The position numbers were made by a program, and so were the translations under genes. Shown piece by piece: positions 14,245 through 22,057 of a DNA stretch of 22,430 nucleotides; the stretch's first letter is position 1; every line of letters starts with the position of its first letter. Under the pieces are notes generated by a model. That model ran no database searches. It was not told the origin of the DNA and was given only the letters and a program-made list of their open reading frames with translations. Source of the DNA: an uncultured Flavobacteriales bacterium (lineage in GTDB: Bacteria; Bacteroidota; Bacteroidia; Flavobacteriales_D; Sanyastnellaceae); contig CALBSW010000204.1 in the NCBI GenBank assembly GCA_937967465.1, positions 1-22,430 of the forward strand. The letters run 5' to 3'.

Positions 14245-14747
14245 TGGTCCTGAGGATGGTCTTGTTGGTGGTCCTGCACGCCATGCTGCTGGCGGACGTG
14301 GCGCCTTTCGGACAATGGACCCGCCCCCAATGGGCACTGTGGGCACTCTTCATGGTGCCCCCCCAACTCGGGCCGTTCACCAAACTTCTGGCCGGGTTTG
14401 GATTGGGCCTTGCCCTGGACATTGCAATGGGCACCTATGGACACCACATGGTGGCCGGCACCGTGCTGGGTGGCTTTTTGCCCACCCTGCACCAACTGTT
14501 GTCCCCGCGTGAAGGCTACGAAGTCACGCAACGTCCCAATTTCCGGGACCTCGGAGCGAACTGGGTGATCGTCACCACCTTCATCGGCGCGCTGGTCTTC
14601 CATTTGACCCTGGCCGTGGTCGACACGTGGCACGCCCACTTGATGATCGGGGCCCTCGCCCCCGCCGTGACCAGTGCGGCCTGGACCACGGCCTGCTGCC
14701 TCCTTCTTCACCTGCTCGCTGCGCCGAGCCGCACCAGAACCACCTGA
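14241..14747 (+). CDS. mreD: Rod shape-determining protein MreD
   Basis: MreD is a small polytopic membrane protein of the elongasome. This 168-residue protein has several hydrophobic segments, at about residues 5-20, 30-45, 48-65, 72-90, 108-128 and 135-158. PFGQWTRPQWALWALFM and GFGLGLALDIAMGTYGHHM resemble the conserved parts of Bacteroidota MreD. The sequence is weakly conserved in this family, so the call rests largely on position between mreC and mrdA. ATG 14241 overlaps the mreC stop (ATGA), and its stop shares one base with the mrdA start (TGATG), so the three genes are translationally coupled. The C-terminal segment passes over a short charged tail. Confidence 0.85.
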   Translation: MMVLRMVLLVVLHAMLLADVAPFGQWTRPQWALWALFMVPPQLGPFTKLLAGFGLGLALDIAMGTYGHHMVAGTVLGGFLPTLHQLLSPREGYEVTQRPNFRDLGANWVIVTTFIGALVFHLTLAVVDTWHAHLMIGALAPAVTSAAWTTACCLLLHLLAAPSRTRTT

Positions 14748-16585
14748 TGGACGCCCGGTACAGAACGGTCATCCTGCTGGTGATCTTCTTCGTCAGCGCC
14801 TTCGCGGTCCGACTGGCGACCCTGCAATTGGGGTCCTCCGAATGGAAGGAAAAGGCGGAAGCCCTGACCAGTGACCGGTACACCATTCCTCCAAGTCGCG
14901 GCCAACTGTTTGACCGCCACGGCGCGCTCATGGTGGGCTCCAAGGCCACCCACGATTTGATGGTACTTCCCAAGGCCTTGCCCAAGGAAGAGGGGTGGGA
15001 AGCCGACGCCGCACGTTGGGCCGGGATGCCCCTCGACGATTTCGAGGCTGCCGTCCAAAAGGCGCGTCGTTACAGCGTCCACAAAGCCTCCACCATCCGC
15101 AAAGGCTTGACCATCCGCGAGCACGCCGTGATGGCAGCTGAACTCCACCGGTACCCGGGTTTCAGCTTTCGGACCCGCCCCGTCCGCAACCACCTGCACA
15201 ATGCCGCGGGCCATCTCATCGGGGAGTATGCCGAGACCTCCGCGGACGATTTGTCATCCGACCCCTTCTACAGGCTGGGAGACCGAATTGGACGCAGCGG
15301 ATTGGAAAGAGTCTATGAACTGGAATTGCGCGGCGTCAAGGGGCGGGAGTCCGTCTTTGTCGATGCGAGAAACCGGATCCGGGACACCAGTGCGGTGCAA
15401 GACGGAGACCGGCCCGCGGAACCGGGATTGGACCTCCAATTGACCCTCGACCTCGACCTACAACTGCTGGCCGAAACCCTGATGAAAGGCAAGAAGGGCA
15501 GCGTCGTGGCCATCGAACCTGCAACCGGTGAAGTCCTCGCCTTGGTGTCGGCTCCGAACTTCGAGCCCAGCCGATTGGTCGGAGCGGAGCGCGGGCGGTA
15601 CTACCGTGAACTGCTCAACGATGCCGACAAGCCCCTCTTCAACCGCGCGATCAAAGCCACGTACCGGCCCGGCTCCATCTGGAAAATGGTGCAGGGATTG
15701 ATTGCCTTGGACGAAGGCCGCATCCGCCCTTCCACCCGCTTCGACTGTGACCGGAACCTGATCGGATGCCATGGTCCGCACACGTTTGACAACCTCAGCG
15801 ATGCCGTGGTCCACAGCTGCAACCCCTACTTCTACCGCACCATGCAACGCGTCGTCACCGCAGGCCAAGGTGCAGGACGCTTCGAGCGGGCCGCCAACGG
15901 GCTGGACCATTGGCGCGAGCGCGTCACCGCCTTCGGTTTCGGCACCAACCTCGGCGCGAGGTTGCCCGGAACCTCGAAGGGCAACGTCCCGGGCAGCGCC
16001 TATTACGACGGCATCTACGGCCACCGCAGGTGGGACTTTGGCACCATCTATTCCATTGCCATCGGGGAGGGTGAATTGCTCAGCACCCCATTGCAAATGG
16101 CCAACCTGGCCGCCATCCTCGCCAACCGTGGCTGGTACCATCAACCCCACTACGTCCGCGACATGGGCGGGCAGGGCAAGCCTTCGGGACTGGGCGTCCG
16201 CATGGAAACCGGCGTGGAGGCGCGCCACTTCACCCCCATCGTACAGGCCATGCGCAACGTGGTGGAAGAACCGACCGGGACCGGACGCCGGGCCCGCATC
16301 GATGGGGTGAGCGTCTGCGGCAAAACCGGAACCGTACAGGACGAACCCCGCAAGGACCACTCGGTCTTCATGGCGTTCGCCCCCATGGAGGACCCCCAGA
16401 TTGCCTTGAGTGTCTACGTCGAGAACAGCGGATTCGGTGGGGAGTGGGCCGCACCCATCTCCGCGATCCTCATCGAGCAATACGTCCTCGGAGGGGTGCA
16501 GGACAGCACCCGCCTTGCCCGCATCCTGGAGGCAGACCTCAGCGACCCTTACCCTGAGCCGGAGCCGGACGACCCGGTGGAGTGA
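14747..16585 (+). CDS. mrdA: Penicillin-binding protein 2 (elongation transpeptidase)
   Basis: PBP2 cross-links peptidoglycan during cell elongation as partner of RodA. The 612-residue protein starts MDARYRTVILLVIFFVSAFA, giving one N-terminal transmembrane helix. A dimerisation/pedestal domain (about residues 45-220) contains PSRGQLFDRHG. The transpeptidase domain has all three active-site motifs: SxxK as SIWK with the nucleophile at S310, SxN as SCN at 357-359, and KTGT at 526-529. A Trp at the third place of SxxK is slightly unusual; Phe is common there. The C-terminus is a short acidic Glu/Pro/Asp tail. The start overlaps the mreD stop by one base. It ends 6 nt from the stop of the convergent rodA gene. 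Confidence 0.95.
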   Translation: MDARYRTVILLVIFFVSAFAVRLATLQLGSSEWKEKAEALTSDRYTIPPSRGQLFDRHGALMVGSKATHDLMVLPKALPKEEGWEADAARWAGMPLDDFEAAVQKARRYSVHKASTIRKGLTIREHAVMAAELHRYPGFSFRTRPVRNHLHNAAGHLIGEYAETSADDLSSDPFYRLGDRIGRSGLERVYELELRGVKGRESVFVDARNRIRDTSAVQDGDRPAEPGLDLQLTLDLDLQLLAETLMKGKKGSVVAIEPATGEVLALVSAPNFEPSRLVGAERGRYYRELLNDADKPLFNRAIKATYRPGSIWKMVQGLIALDEGRIRPSTRFDCDRNLIGCHGPHTFDNLSDAVVHSCNPYFYRTMQRVVTAGQGAGRFERAANGLDHWRERVTAFGFGTNLGARLPGTSKGNVPGSAYYDGIYGHRRWDFGTIYSIAIGEGELLSTPLQMANLAAILANRGWYHQPHYVRDMGGQGKPSGLGVRMETGVEARHFTPIVQAMRNVVEEPTGTGRRARIDGVSVCGKTGTVQDEPRKDHSVFMAFAPMEDPQIALSVYVENSGFGGEWAAPISAILIEQYVLGGVQDSTRLARILEADLSDPYPEPEPDDPVE

Positions 16586-16591
16586 TCCCGC

Positions 16592-17914
16592 TCAACGGAG
16601 CACGGTGAACCGCTCGGCGTCGAGCCGGAGCAGGACCGCCACCATGATGGAGAAGGCCATGAAGCTGGACCCGCCATAGCTCATGAACGGCAGCGGGATG
16701 CCGATGACGGGAACCAGCCCCAGCACCATGCCGACATTGATGAGGAGGTGCATGAAAAGGATGCCCCCCAACGCGTACGCATACACCCTGGTGAACCGAC
16801 TTCGTTGCCGTTCTCCAAGGAAGAAAATGCGCATCAAGAAAGCCGCATAGAGCAGAAGGAACAGGATGGCGCCCACGAAGCCCCGCTCCTCAGACCACTT
16901 GCAGAAGATGAAGTCGGTCTCCTGCTCTGGAACGAACCCATAGCCCGTCATGGGCCCTTCACGCCACCCCTTGCCTGTCAGTCCGCCAGATCCAATGGCC
17001 GTCTTGGCGTGCCGGATGTTGTAATCGGCATCGGGATTGCTCACGTCCAATCCGAACAACACGTGGATGCGCTCTTTCTGGTGGGGCTTCAGCACGTCTT
17101 CCAGGGCAACGTGCAGCGCAAACGAATACATCAAGGCAGCCAGTCCAATCACGCTCGCCGTGCGGACTGTGCGGGTCCGGTACCGCGGCAAAGTGGCACT
17201 CCGCACCATGGCGGTCACCGCAGCGCACACCAAGACAAAAACGACGGCGAACGCCCCGTATCCCGAACGCACGCCCAACCCAGGGATGTCGATCTCCGAC
17301 GCCCCGGTCAAAATGGTCAGTACCGCCATGACGATGGCCGCAAACCCAGCAATCAAAACCGCACCCGTCATGCCCTCCCGGTACAAGGCGAACACGAAGC
17401 CGACGAAGACCAAGACCGTGCCCGCATCCGGTTGCAACAAAATCAAACCGGCTGGAACCCCGATGATGGCCAACGACCGAAGTCGGTTCGGCCACCCTTT
17501 CCATCCATCCCGCGTCCCGAGAAACCACGCCAATGCCATGGCGGTTCCGAGCTTGGCGAACTCGGAGGGCTGTATGCCGAAGCCGCCCACACCAAACCAC
17601 GAGCGCGCGCCACCCACTTTCTTTCCGATGACGAGGACAGCTGCGCAGAGGCCCAGCTGAATGGCGTAATTCAACCACGCCGTGCGGATGAAGAATTCGC
17701 CCTCCACCTGCAAAATCAAGGCGCCCAAAAGCAAACTCACGACGAGCCACAGGGCCTGTTTTCCGTGCAAGGTGTCCAGCGACCAGTCCACCGCGCCCTC
17801 CAGGCCTGTGGACGCGGACACGAGGTTCCACCAGCCAAGCCCGGCGAGCAGAAGAAACAGGACGACCGTCAGGCCGTCCAGATTGGAGGCGATGCGTTGG
17901 GTCCTCGCCGGCAC
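16592..17914 (-). CDS. rodA: Peptidoglycan glycosyltransferase RodA
   Basis: RodA is the SEDS-family membrane glycosyltransferase that polymerises lipid II for elongation, working with PBP2. The 440-residue polytopic protein begins after a GTG start with NLDGLTVVLFLLLAGLGWWN. It carries the SEDS signatures GGARSWFGVGGFGIQPSEFAK, PDAGTVLVFVGFVFALY, GLTGKGWREGPMTGYGFVPE with the following TDFIFCKWSEERGF, and PVIGIPLPFMSYGGSSF near the C-terminus. About ten transmembrane segments are visible. GTG at 17912-17914 is the only reasonable start because an in-frame stop lies 3 nt further upstream. It lies 3 nt behind odhB and runs convergent to mrdA, whereas the two are usually neighbours on one strand. 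Confidence 0.95.
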   Translation of the reverse strand: MPARTQRIASNLDGLTVVLFLLLAGLGWWNLVSASTGLEGAVDWSLDTLHGKQALWLVVSLLLGALILQVEGEFFIRTAWLNYAIQLGLCAAVLVIGKKVGGARSWFGVGGFGIQPSEFAKLGTAMALAWFLGTRDGWKGWPNRLRSLAIIGVPAGLILLQPDAGTVLVFVGFVFALYREGMTGAVLIAGFAAIVMAVLTILTGASEIDIPGLGVRSGYGAFAVVFVLVCAAVTAMVRSATLPRYRTRTVRTASVIGLAALMYSFALHVALEDVLKPHQKERIHVLFGLDVSNPDADYNIRHAKTAIGSGGLTGKGWREGPMTGYGFVPEQETDFIFCKWSEERGFVGAILFLLLYAAFLMRIFFLGERQRSRFTRVYAYALGGILFMHLLINVGMVLGLVPVIGIPLPFMSYGGSSFMAFSIMVAVLLRLDAERFTVLR

Positions 17915-17917
17915 GGA

Positions 17918-19177
17918 TCAGAGCCCCAAGAGGACTTCCATCGGGTCCTTGGAGCCAAACAGCATCCGCTCGGGATTCTCGAGCATCTCTTTCACCGCGA
18001 CGAGGAAGCTCACGCTCTCCTTGCCGTCGATGATGCGGTGGTCGTAGCTCAACGCCACGTACATGATGGGGCGAATCTCCACCTGGCCGTTGATGGCCAC
18101 CGGACGCTCCACGATGTTGTGCATGCCGAGGATGGCGCTCTGCGGCGGATTGATGATGGGGGTCGACAGCATGGAGCCGAAGACGCCGCCGTTGGTGATG
18201 GTGAACGTACCACCGGTCATCTCATCCACCGTGATTTCTCCATCGCGGGCGCGGATGGCAAGCCGCTTGATCTCGGCCTCAATCTGGTCGAGGCTCATGG
18301 ACTCGGCGTTCCGCACGACGGGCACCATGAGGCCCTTGGGGGAGCTCACAGCGATGCCGATGTCTGCGTAATCGTGCAGGACCATTTCCTTGCCGTCGAT
18401 CATCGCGTTGACCGCCGGGTAGAGCTCGAGGGCCGCCGTCACCGCCTTGGTGAAGAAGCCCATGAAACCAAGGCCCACACCGTGCTGCTCCTTGAAGGCC
18501 TGCTTGTACTTCTTGCGGAGGTCCATGATGGGCTTCATGTCCACCTCGTTGAAGGTGGTCAACATGGCCGTCTCGTTTTTGACGCCGACCAGACGCTCCG
18601 CCACCTTGCGGCGCAGCATGCTCATCTTTTCGCGGCGCTGTTCGCGGCTGCCGGACCAGCCTGCACCCGGCAGCTCAGGCTGCGGAATGCCCTTGGCCAT
18701 GGCTGCCAGGACGTCCTGCTTCAGGATGCGGCCTCCGGGGCCCGTTCCCGCCACTTGACCTGCCTGCAGTCCATTCTCGTCCATCAGCTTTCGGGCGGCT
18801 GGAGAGGGGTGGCCGGCGGCATGGCCTTCCGGAGCTGGAGCCGCTGCTGGGGCCGGAGCGGGGGCGGGGGCTGGCGCCGGGGCAGCAGCAGGAGCTGGCG
18901 CAGCAGCGGGGGCCGGAGCCGCATCAGCGGGGGCCTCGGCGTCCGTGTCGATGAGGCACACCACAGCGCCCACGGCAACGGCGTCGCCTTCTTCGGCCTT
19001 CAGGGTAATGGTGCCGGACATTTCAGCCGGCAGTTCCAGGGTGGCCTTGTCGCTGTCGACCTCGGCGATGGCCTGGTCCTTGAAGACATAGTCACCGTCG
19101 GCGACGAGCCAAGCGGCGATTTCCACTTCCGAGATGGACTCCCCGGGACTGGGGACCTTCATTTCGAGGATGGGCAT
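17918..19177 (-). CDS. odhB: 2-oxoglutarate dehydrogenase E2 (dihydrolipoyl succinyltransferase)
   Basis: The E2 core of the 2-oxoglutarate dehydrogenase complex transfers the succinyl group from E1 to CoA in the TCA cycle. The 419-residue protein has one N-terminal lipoyl domain (residues 1-77) with the lipoylation site K44 in DSDKATLE. A flexible Ala-Pro linker follows (about 80-118), then a peripheral subunit-binding domain (about 125-160, PAARKLMDENGL and GTGPGGRILKQDVL). The catalytic domain ends with YDHRIIDGKESVSFLV, where the active-site His is near residue 380. The start is ATG 19177. It lies 39 nt behind sucA and 3 nt ahead of rodA on the same strand. The E3 lipoamide dehydrogenase gene is not in the window. 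The single lipoyl domain and the pairing with sucA favour the succinyl rather than acetyl enzyme. Confidence 0.96.
   Translation of the reverse strand: MPILEMKVPSPGESISEVEIAAWLVADGDYVFKDQAIAEVDSDKATLELPAEMSGTITLKAEEGDAVAVGAVVCLIDTDAEAPADAAPAPAAAPAPAAAPAPAPAPAPAPAAAPAPEGHAAGHPSPAARKLMDENGLQAGQVAGTGPGGRILKQDVLAAMAKGIPQPELPGAGWSGSREQRREKMSMLRRKVAERLVGVKNETAMLTTFNEVDMKPIMDLRKKYKQAFKEQHGVGLGFMGFFTKAVTAALELYPAVNAMIDGKEMVLHDYADIGIAVSSPKGLMVPVVRNAESMSLDQIEAEIKRLAIRARDGEITVDEMTGGTFTITNGGVFGSMLSTPIINPPQSAILGMHNIVERPVAINGQVEIRPIMYVALSYDHRIIDGKESVSFLVAVKEMLENPERMLFGSKDPMEVLLGL
18824..18940 (-). repeat. Alanine-proline linker repeat inside odhB
   Basis: The coding strand carries a tract of short Ala-Pro units (PAPAAAPAPAAAP then APAPAPAPAP) joining the lipoyl and subunit-binding domains. 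Such linkers are normal in 2-oxoacid dehydrogenase E2 proteins and let the lipoyl arm swing. The tract may vary in length between strains. Confidence 0.75.
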
Positions 19178-19216
19178 GGGGTGTGGGTCAGTGGGGTGAA
19201 TCGAAGGGGAAGGTCG

Positions 19217-21967
19217 TCAACCAAGCTGGAAAACGGAATCAATGACGGCCTGATGGCGCTCGGCGTGCACCACCGGGCTGCCAGCCGCCGGGCTGGCAGA
19301 TTCAGGGCGGGCGAAAAAGCGGGTCACGCCCGGTCCGAAGCGGTGCAGGTGTGCGAAGGCGCCCATGTTGGACGGCTCTTCCTGCGCCCAGCACAGGGTG
19401 GCGCCATCGTAGCGATCGAGGACGGCGCCGAGCTCGGCGGTGGGGAACGGGTACAGCTGCTCGAGTCGGACCAACGCGATGTGGTCCATCTCGCCGGCTT
19501 GCACCCGCTTCTTCCGCTCCTCGAGCAGGTCGTAGTAGAATTTGCCCGAGCAGAGCACCACGTGCTTCACGCTGTCCGCGGAGCTTCCGGCGCGCTGTGG
19601 ATCGTCGATCACCGCCTGGAACTTGCCTTCGGCGAGGTCGGCCATGGTGCTCACGGCATCCGGGTAACGGAGCAGTTTCTTCGGGGTGAACACCACCAAC
19701 GGCTTCCGGAAGGGGCGCAACACTTGACGGCGCAGCAAATGGAAATGGTTGGCCGGCGTAGTGGGATTGGCCACCTGCATGTTGTCCTGCGCACAGAGCT
19801 GCAGGTAGCGCTCCATGCGGCCGCTGGAGTGCTCGCTGCCCATGCCTTCGTAGCCGTGCGGCAGGAAGAGGGTCAGGCCATTGGGGGCGTTCCACTTGTC
19901 CTCTCCAGCCGAAAGGAACTGGTCGATGATGATCTGCGCCCCATTGTTGAAGTCGCCGAACTGCGCCTCCCAGATGGTCAGGCCTTCGGGGGTGCCGTAG
20001 GCATAGCCGAAATCGAAGCCCATCACCCCGTATTCACTGAGGTTGGAGTTGTAGATGGAGAGCGTCTCCTGGCCCTCTTCGAGGTGGTTCAATGGAATCC
20101 GCTCTTCCTCGGTGTCCTCGGTCTTGACCACGGCATGGCGGTGGCTGAAGGTGCCGCGCTCCACGTCCTGGCCGCTGACCCGGACGGGATGTCCCTCCAC
20201 GAGCAGTGTGCCGTAGGCGAGCAATTCGCCGAGGCCCCAGTCCAGGCGGTCCCCTTCGATCATGGCCCGGCGGTCCTTGAAGAGCTTCATGACCTTCCGG
20301 AAGTACTTCTTGTCCTCAGGCAGGCTGCACAGGGCGTCTGCGAGGCGGCCCAGCCGCTCCCGGTCGAATCCGGTCCACACCTCCATGGCGTCGTCACCGG
20401 GCTGCTTCATCCGGTAGTCCTGCCACAGGCCGTCGAGGAAATTGGTCACGTGGATCTTCTCGGTGGACTTCGCCTTTTCCATGGCGGCGTCCAGCTTGTC
20501 TTCGACTTCAGCGCGCATGGCGTCCGCAGCGGTGCGGTCCATGAGGCCCTCCGACTCCAACTGCTGCAGGTAAATCTCGCGGGCGTTGTGGTGCTGCTGG
20601 ATCGCCTTGTACAGCTTGGGCTGGGTGAACTTGGGCTCATCGCCCTCGTTGTGTCCGTATTTCCGGTAGCCGAGCAGGTCGATGAAGACGTCCCGGTGCC
20701 AGCGCTGGCGGTATTCCAAGGCGATGCGCACCGCGGTCACCACCGCTTCGGCATCGTCCGCATTGACGTGGAACACCGGGCAGTGCGTGGCCTTGGCCAC
20801 GTCCGTACAATAGGTGCTCGATCGCGCGTCGAGGTAGTTCGTGGTGAAGCCGACCTGGTTGTTGACCACGAGGTGAATCGTGCCCCCCGTACGGTAGCCA
20901 TCGAGCTGGGCCATCTGGACCACCTCGTACACCACGCCCTGTCCCGCCACGGCCGCGTCGCCGTGCACAAGGATGGGCACCACCGCATCCTCGGTGTGGT
21001 GCTCCCGGTCAATCCGGGCGCGGGCGATGCCCTCCACCACCGGATCCACCGCCTCCAAGTGGGAGGGGTTGGGCGCCAGCGTGATGTGGACCGGCTTGCC
21101 GGTGTCGGCCATGAGGTCCGTGCTGTAGCCCATGTGGTACTTCACGTCGCCGTCAAAGTCTTCCCCATGATCATAGGCCTTGCCGGCGAACTCCTCGAAA
21201 ATGTCGGTGTACGGCTTGTTGAGGATGTGGGCCAAGGTGTTGAGGCGACCGCGGTGGGCCATGCCGATGATGAATTCCTTGGCGCCCAACTCGGTGCCGC
21301 GCTCCACAATGGCATCCAGCGCCGGGAGCATGCTTTCTCCCCCCTCCACGCTGAAGCGCTTCTGGCCCACGAATTTCTTCTGGAGAAACTCCTCGAACAC
21401 CGTGGCTTGGTTGAGCTTCTTGAAGATCTGCTTCTTCTCCGCCGCGCTCAGCACGGGACGGTTGGCGAGCTCGATGTGCTCCTTGAACCAGGTCCAACGC
21501 TCCGGCTCGCGGATGTACATGTACTCGATGCCAATGCTGTGGCAGTAGGTCTCCTCCAGGTGGGCGATGATGTCGCGCAGGGACGCCGGGCCGATGCCGA
21601 CCTCACTGCCCGCTTCAAACACGGTGTCGAGGTCCGATTCCTCCAGCCCGAAGTGGGCGATGCTCAGGTCAGGGCGATAATCGCGGCGCGCCCGGACCGG
21701 ATTGGTCTTGGTGAAGAGGTGACCGCGGGTGCGATAGGCATGAATCAGGTTGATCACCCGGAATTCCTTGGGGCCCATTGTGGCCCCGGACGACCCGGTG
21801 GAACCACCCTCAAGGGCGTCCTCGCCATAGACGCGCTGGGCAAAGTCGAAACCGAGGAAAAAGTGCCGCCACGTCGGGTCTACCGAGTTCGGGTCGGCGA
21901 GAAACTTCCGATACAGGGCCTCGATGGCGGCCGGCTCGGCGTTGCTCAGGTGTGAATGGAGGTCCAT
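19217..21967 (-). CDS. sucA: 2-oxoglutarate dehydrogenase E1 component
   Basis: E1 is the thiamine-diphosphate-dependent enzyme that decarboxylates 2-oxoglutarate and passes the succinyl group to lipoylated E2. The 916-residue protein begins MDLHSHLSNAEPAAIEALYR, and the segment PNSVDPTWRHFFLGF matches the family N-terminus. Active-site motifs are GMAHRGRLNTL (about residues 235-245), HGDAAVAGQGVVYE (335-348) and NNQVGFTT (369-376); the C-terminal half has EFGVMGFDFGYA-like sequence (here EYGVMGFDFGYAYGTPE) and FLPHGYEGMGSEHSSGR. ATG 21967 is preferred over a GTG ten codons upstream, which would overlap the promoter box. It is the first gene of sucA-odhB-rodA. The last residues before the stop are VFQLG. 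Confidence 0.97.
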   Translation of the reverse strand: MDLHSHLSNAEPAAIEALYRKFLADPNSVDPTWRHFFLGFDFAQRVYGEDALEGGSTGSSGATMGPKEFRVINLIHAYRTRGHLFTKTNPVRARRDYRPDLSIAHFGLEESDLDTVFEAGSEVGIGPASLRDIIAHLEETYCHSIGIEYMYIREPERWTWFKEHIELANRPVLSAAEKKQIFKKLNQATVFEEFLQKKFVGQKRFSVEGGESMLPALDAIVERGTELGAKEFIIGMAHRGRLNTLAHILNKPYTDIFEEFAGKAYDHGEDFDGDVKYHMGYSTDLMADTGKPVHITLAPNPSHLEAVDPVVEGIARARIDREHHTEDAVVPILVHGDAAVAGQGVVYEVVQMAQLDGYRTGGTIHLVVNNQVGFTTNYLDARSSTYCTDVAKATHCPVFHVNADDAEAVVTAVRIALEYRQRWHRDVFIDLLGYRKYGHNEGDEPKFTQPKLYKAIQQHHNAREIYLQQLESEGLMDRTAADAMRAEVEDKLDAAMEKAKSTEKIHVTNFLDGLWQDYRMKQPGDDAMEVWTGFDRERLGRLADALCSLPEDKKYFRKVMKLFKDRRAMIEGDRLDWGLGELLAYGTLLVEGHPVRVSGQDVERGTFSHRHAVVKTEDTEEERIPLNHLEEGQETLSIYNSNLSEYGVMGFDFGYAYGTPEGLTIWEAQFGDFNNGAQIIIDQFLSAGEDKWNAPNGLTLFLPHGYEGMGSEHSSGRMERYLQLCAQDNMQVANPTTPANHFHLLRRQVLRPFRKPLVVFTPKKLLRYPDAVSTMADLAEGKFQAVIDDPQRAGSSADSVKHVVLCSGKFYYDLLEERKKRVQAGEMDHIALVRLEQLYPFPTAELGAVLDRYDGATLCWAQEEPSNMGAFAHLHRFGPGVTRFFARPESASPAAGSPVVHAERHQAVIDSVFQLG

Positions 21968-21986
21968 TGATTCGCTGTGCGACCTA

Positions 21987-21994
21987 CAAAGGTA
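21987..21994 (-). promoter_or_regulatory. Bacteroidota -7 box upstream of sucA
   Basis: On the minus strand TACCTTTG matches TAnnTTTG exactly and ends 19 nt before the sucA ATG. The -33 region is weak. It would drive sucA, odhB and probably rodA. A short inverted repeat lies just upstream. Confidence 0.55.
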
Positions 21995-21995
21995 C

Positions 21996-22022
21996 ACCGG
22001 GCATCCGGGCGGAACACCCGGT
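21996..22022. repeat. Inverted repeat upstream of the sucA -7 box
   Basis: ACCGGG at 21996-22001 and CCCGGT at 22017-22022 are perfect reverse complements separated by 15 nt; an extra CCGGG lies between them. The repeat fills the space between the -7 box and the expected -33 position. It could be an operator or a hairpin from ispA-side read-through, but it lacks the T-run of a terminator. In GC-rich DNA six-base arms also occur by chance. Confidence 0.3.
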
Positions 22023-22057
22023 TGGGCCTCAGGTTGCCCACCATTGGAGCCGGTCTT

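Noticed and set aside
16748..21955. A very long open frame (1735 codons) on the plus strand opposite rodA, odhB and sucA
   Set aside because: The opposite strand encodes three complete, recognisable proteins with all active-site motifs. Antisense openness follows from GC-rich third codon positions. The antisense protein is rich in His, Gly and Val with no domain I recognise.
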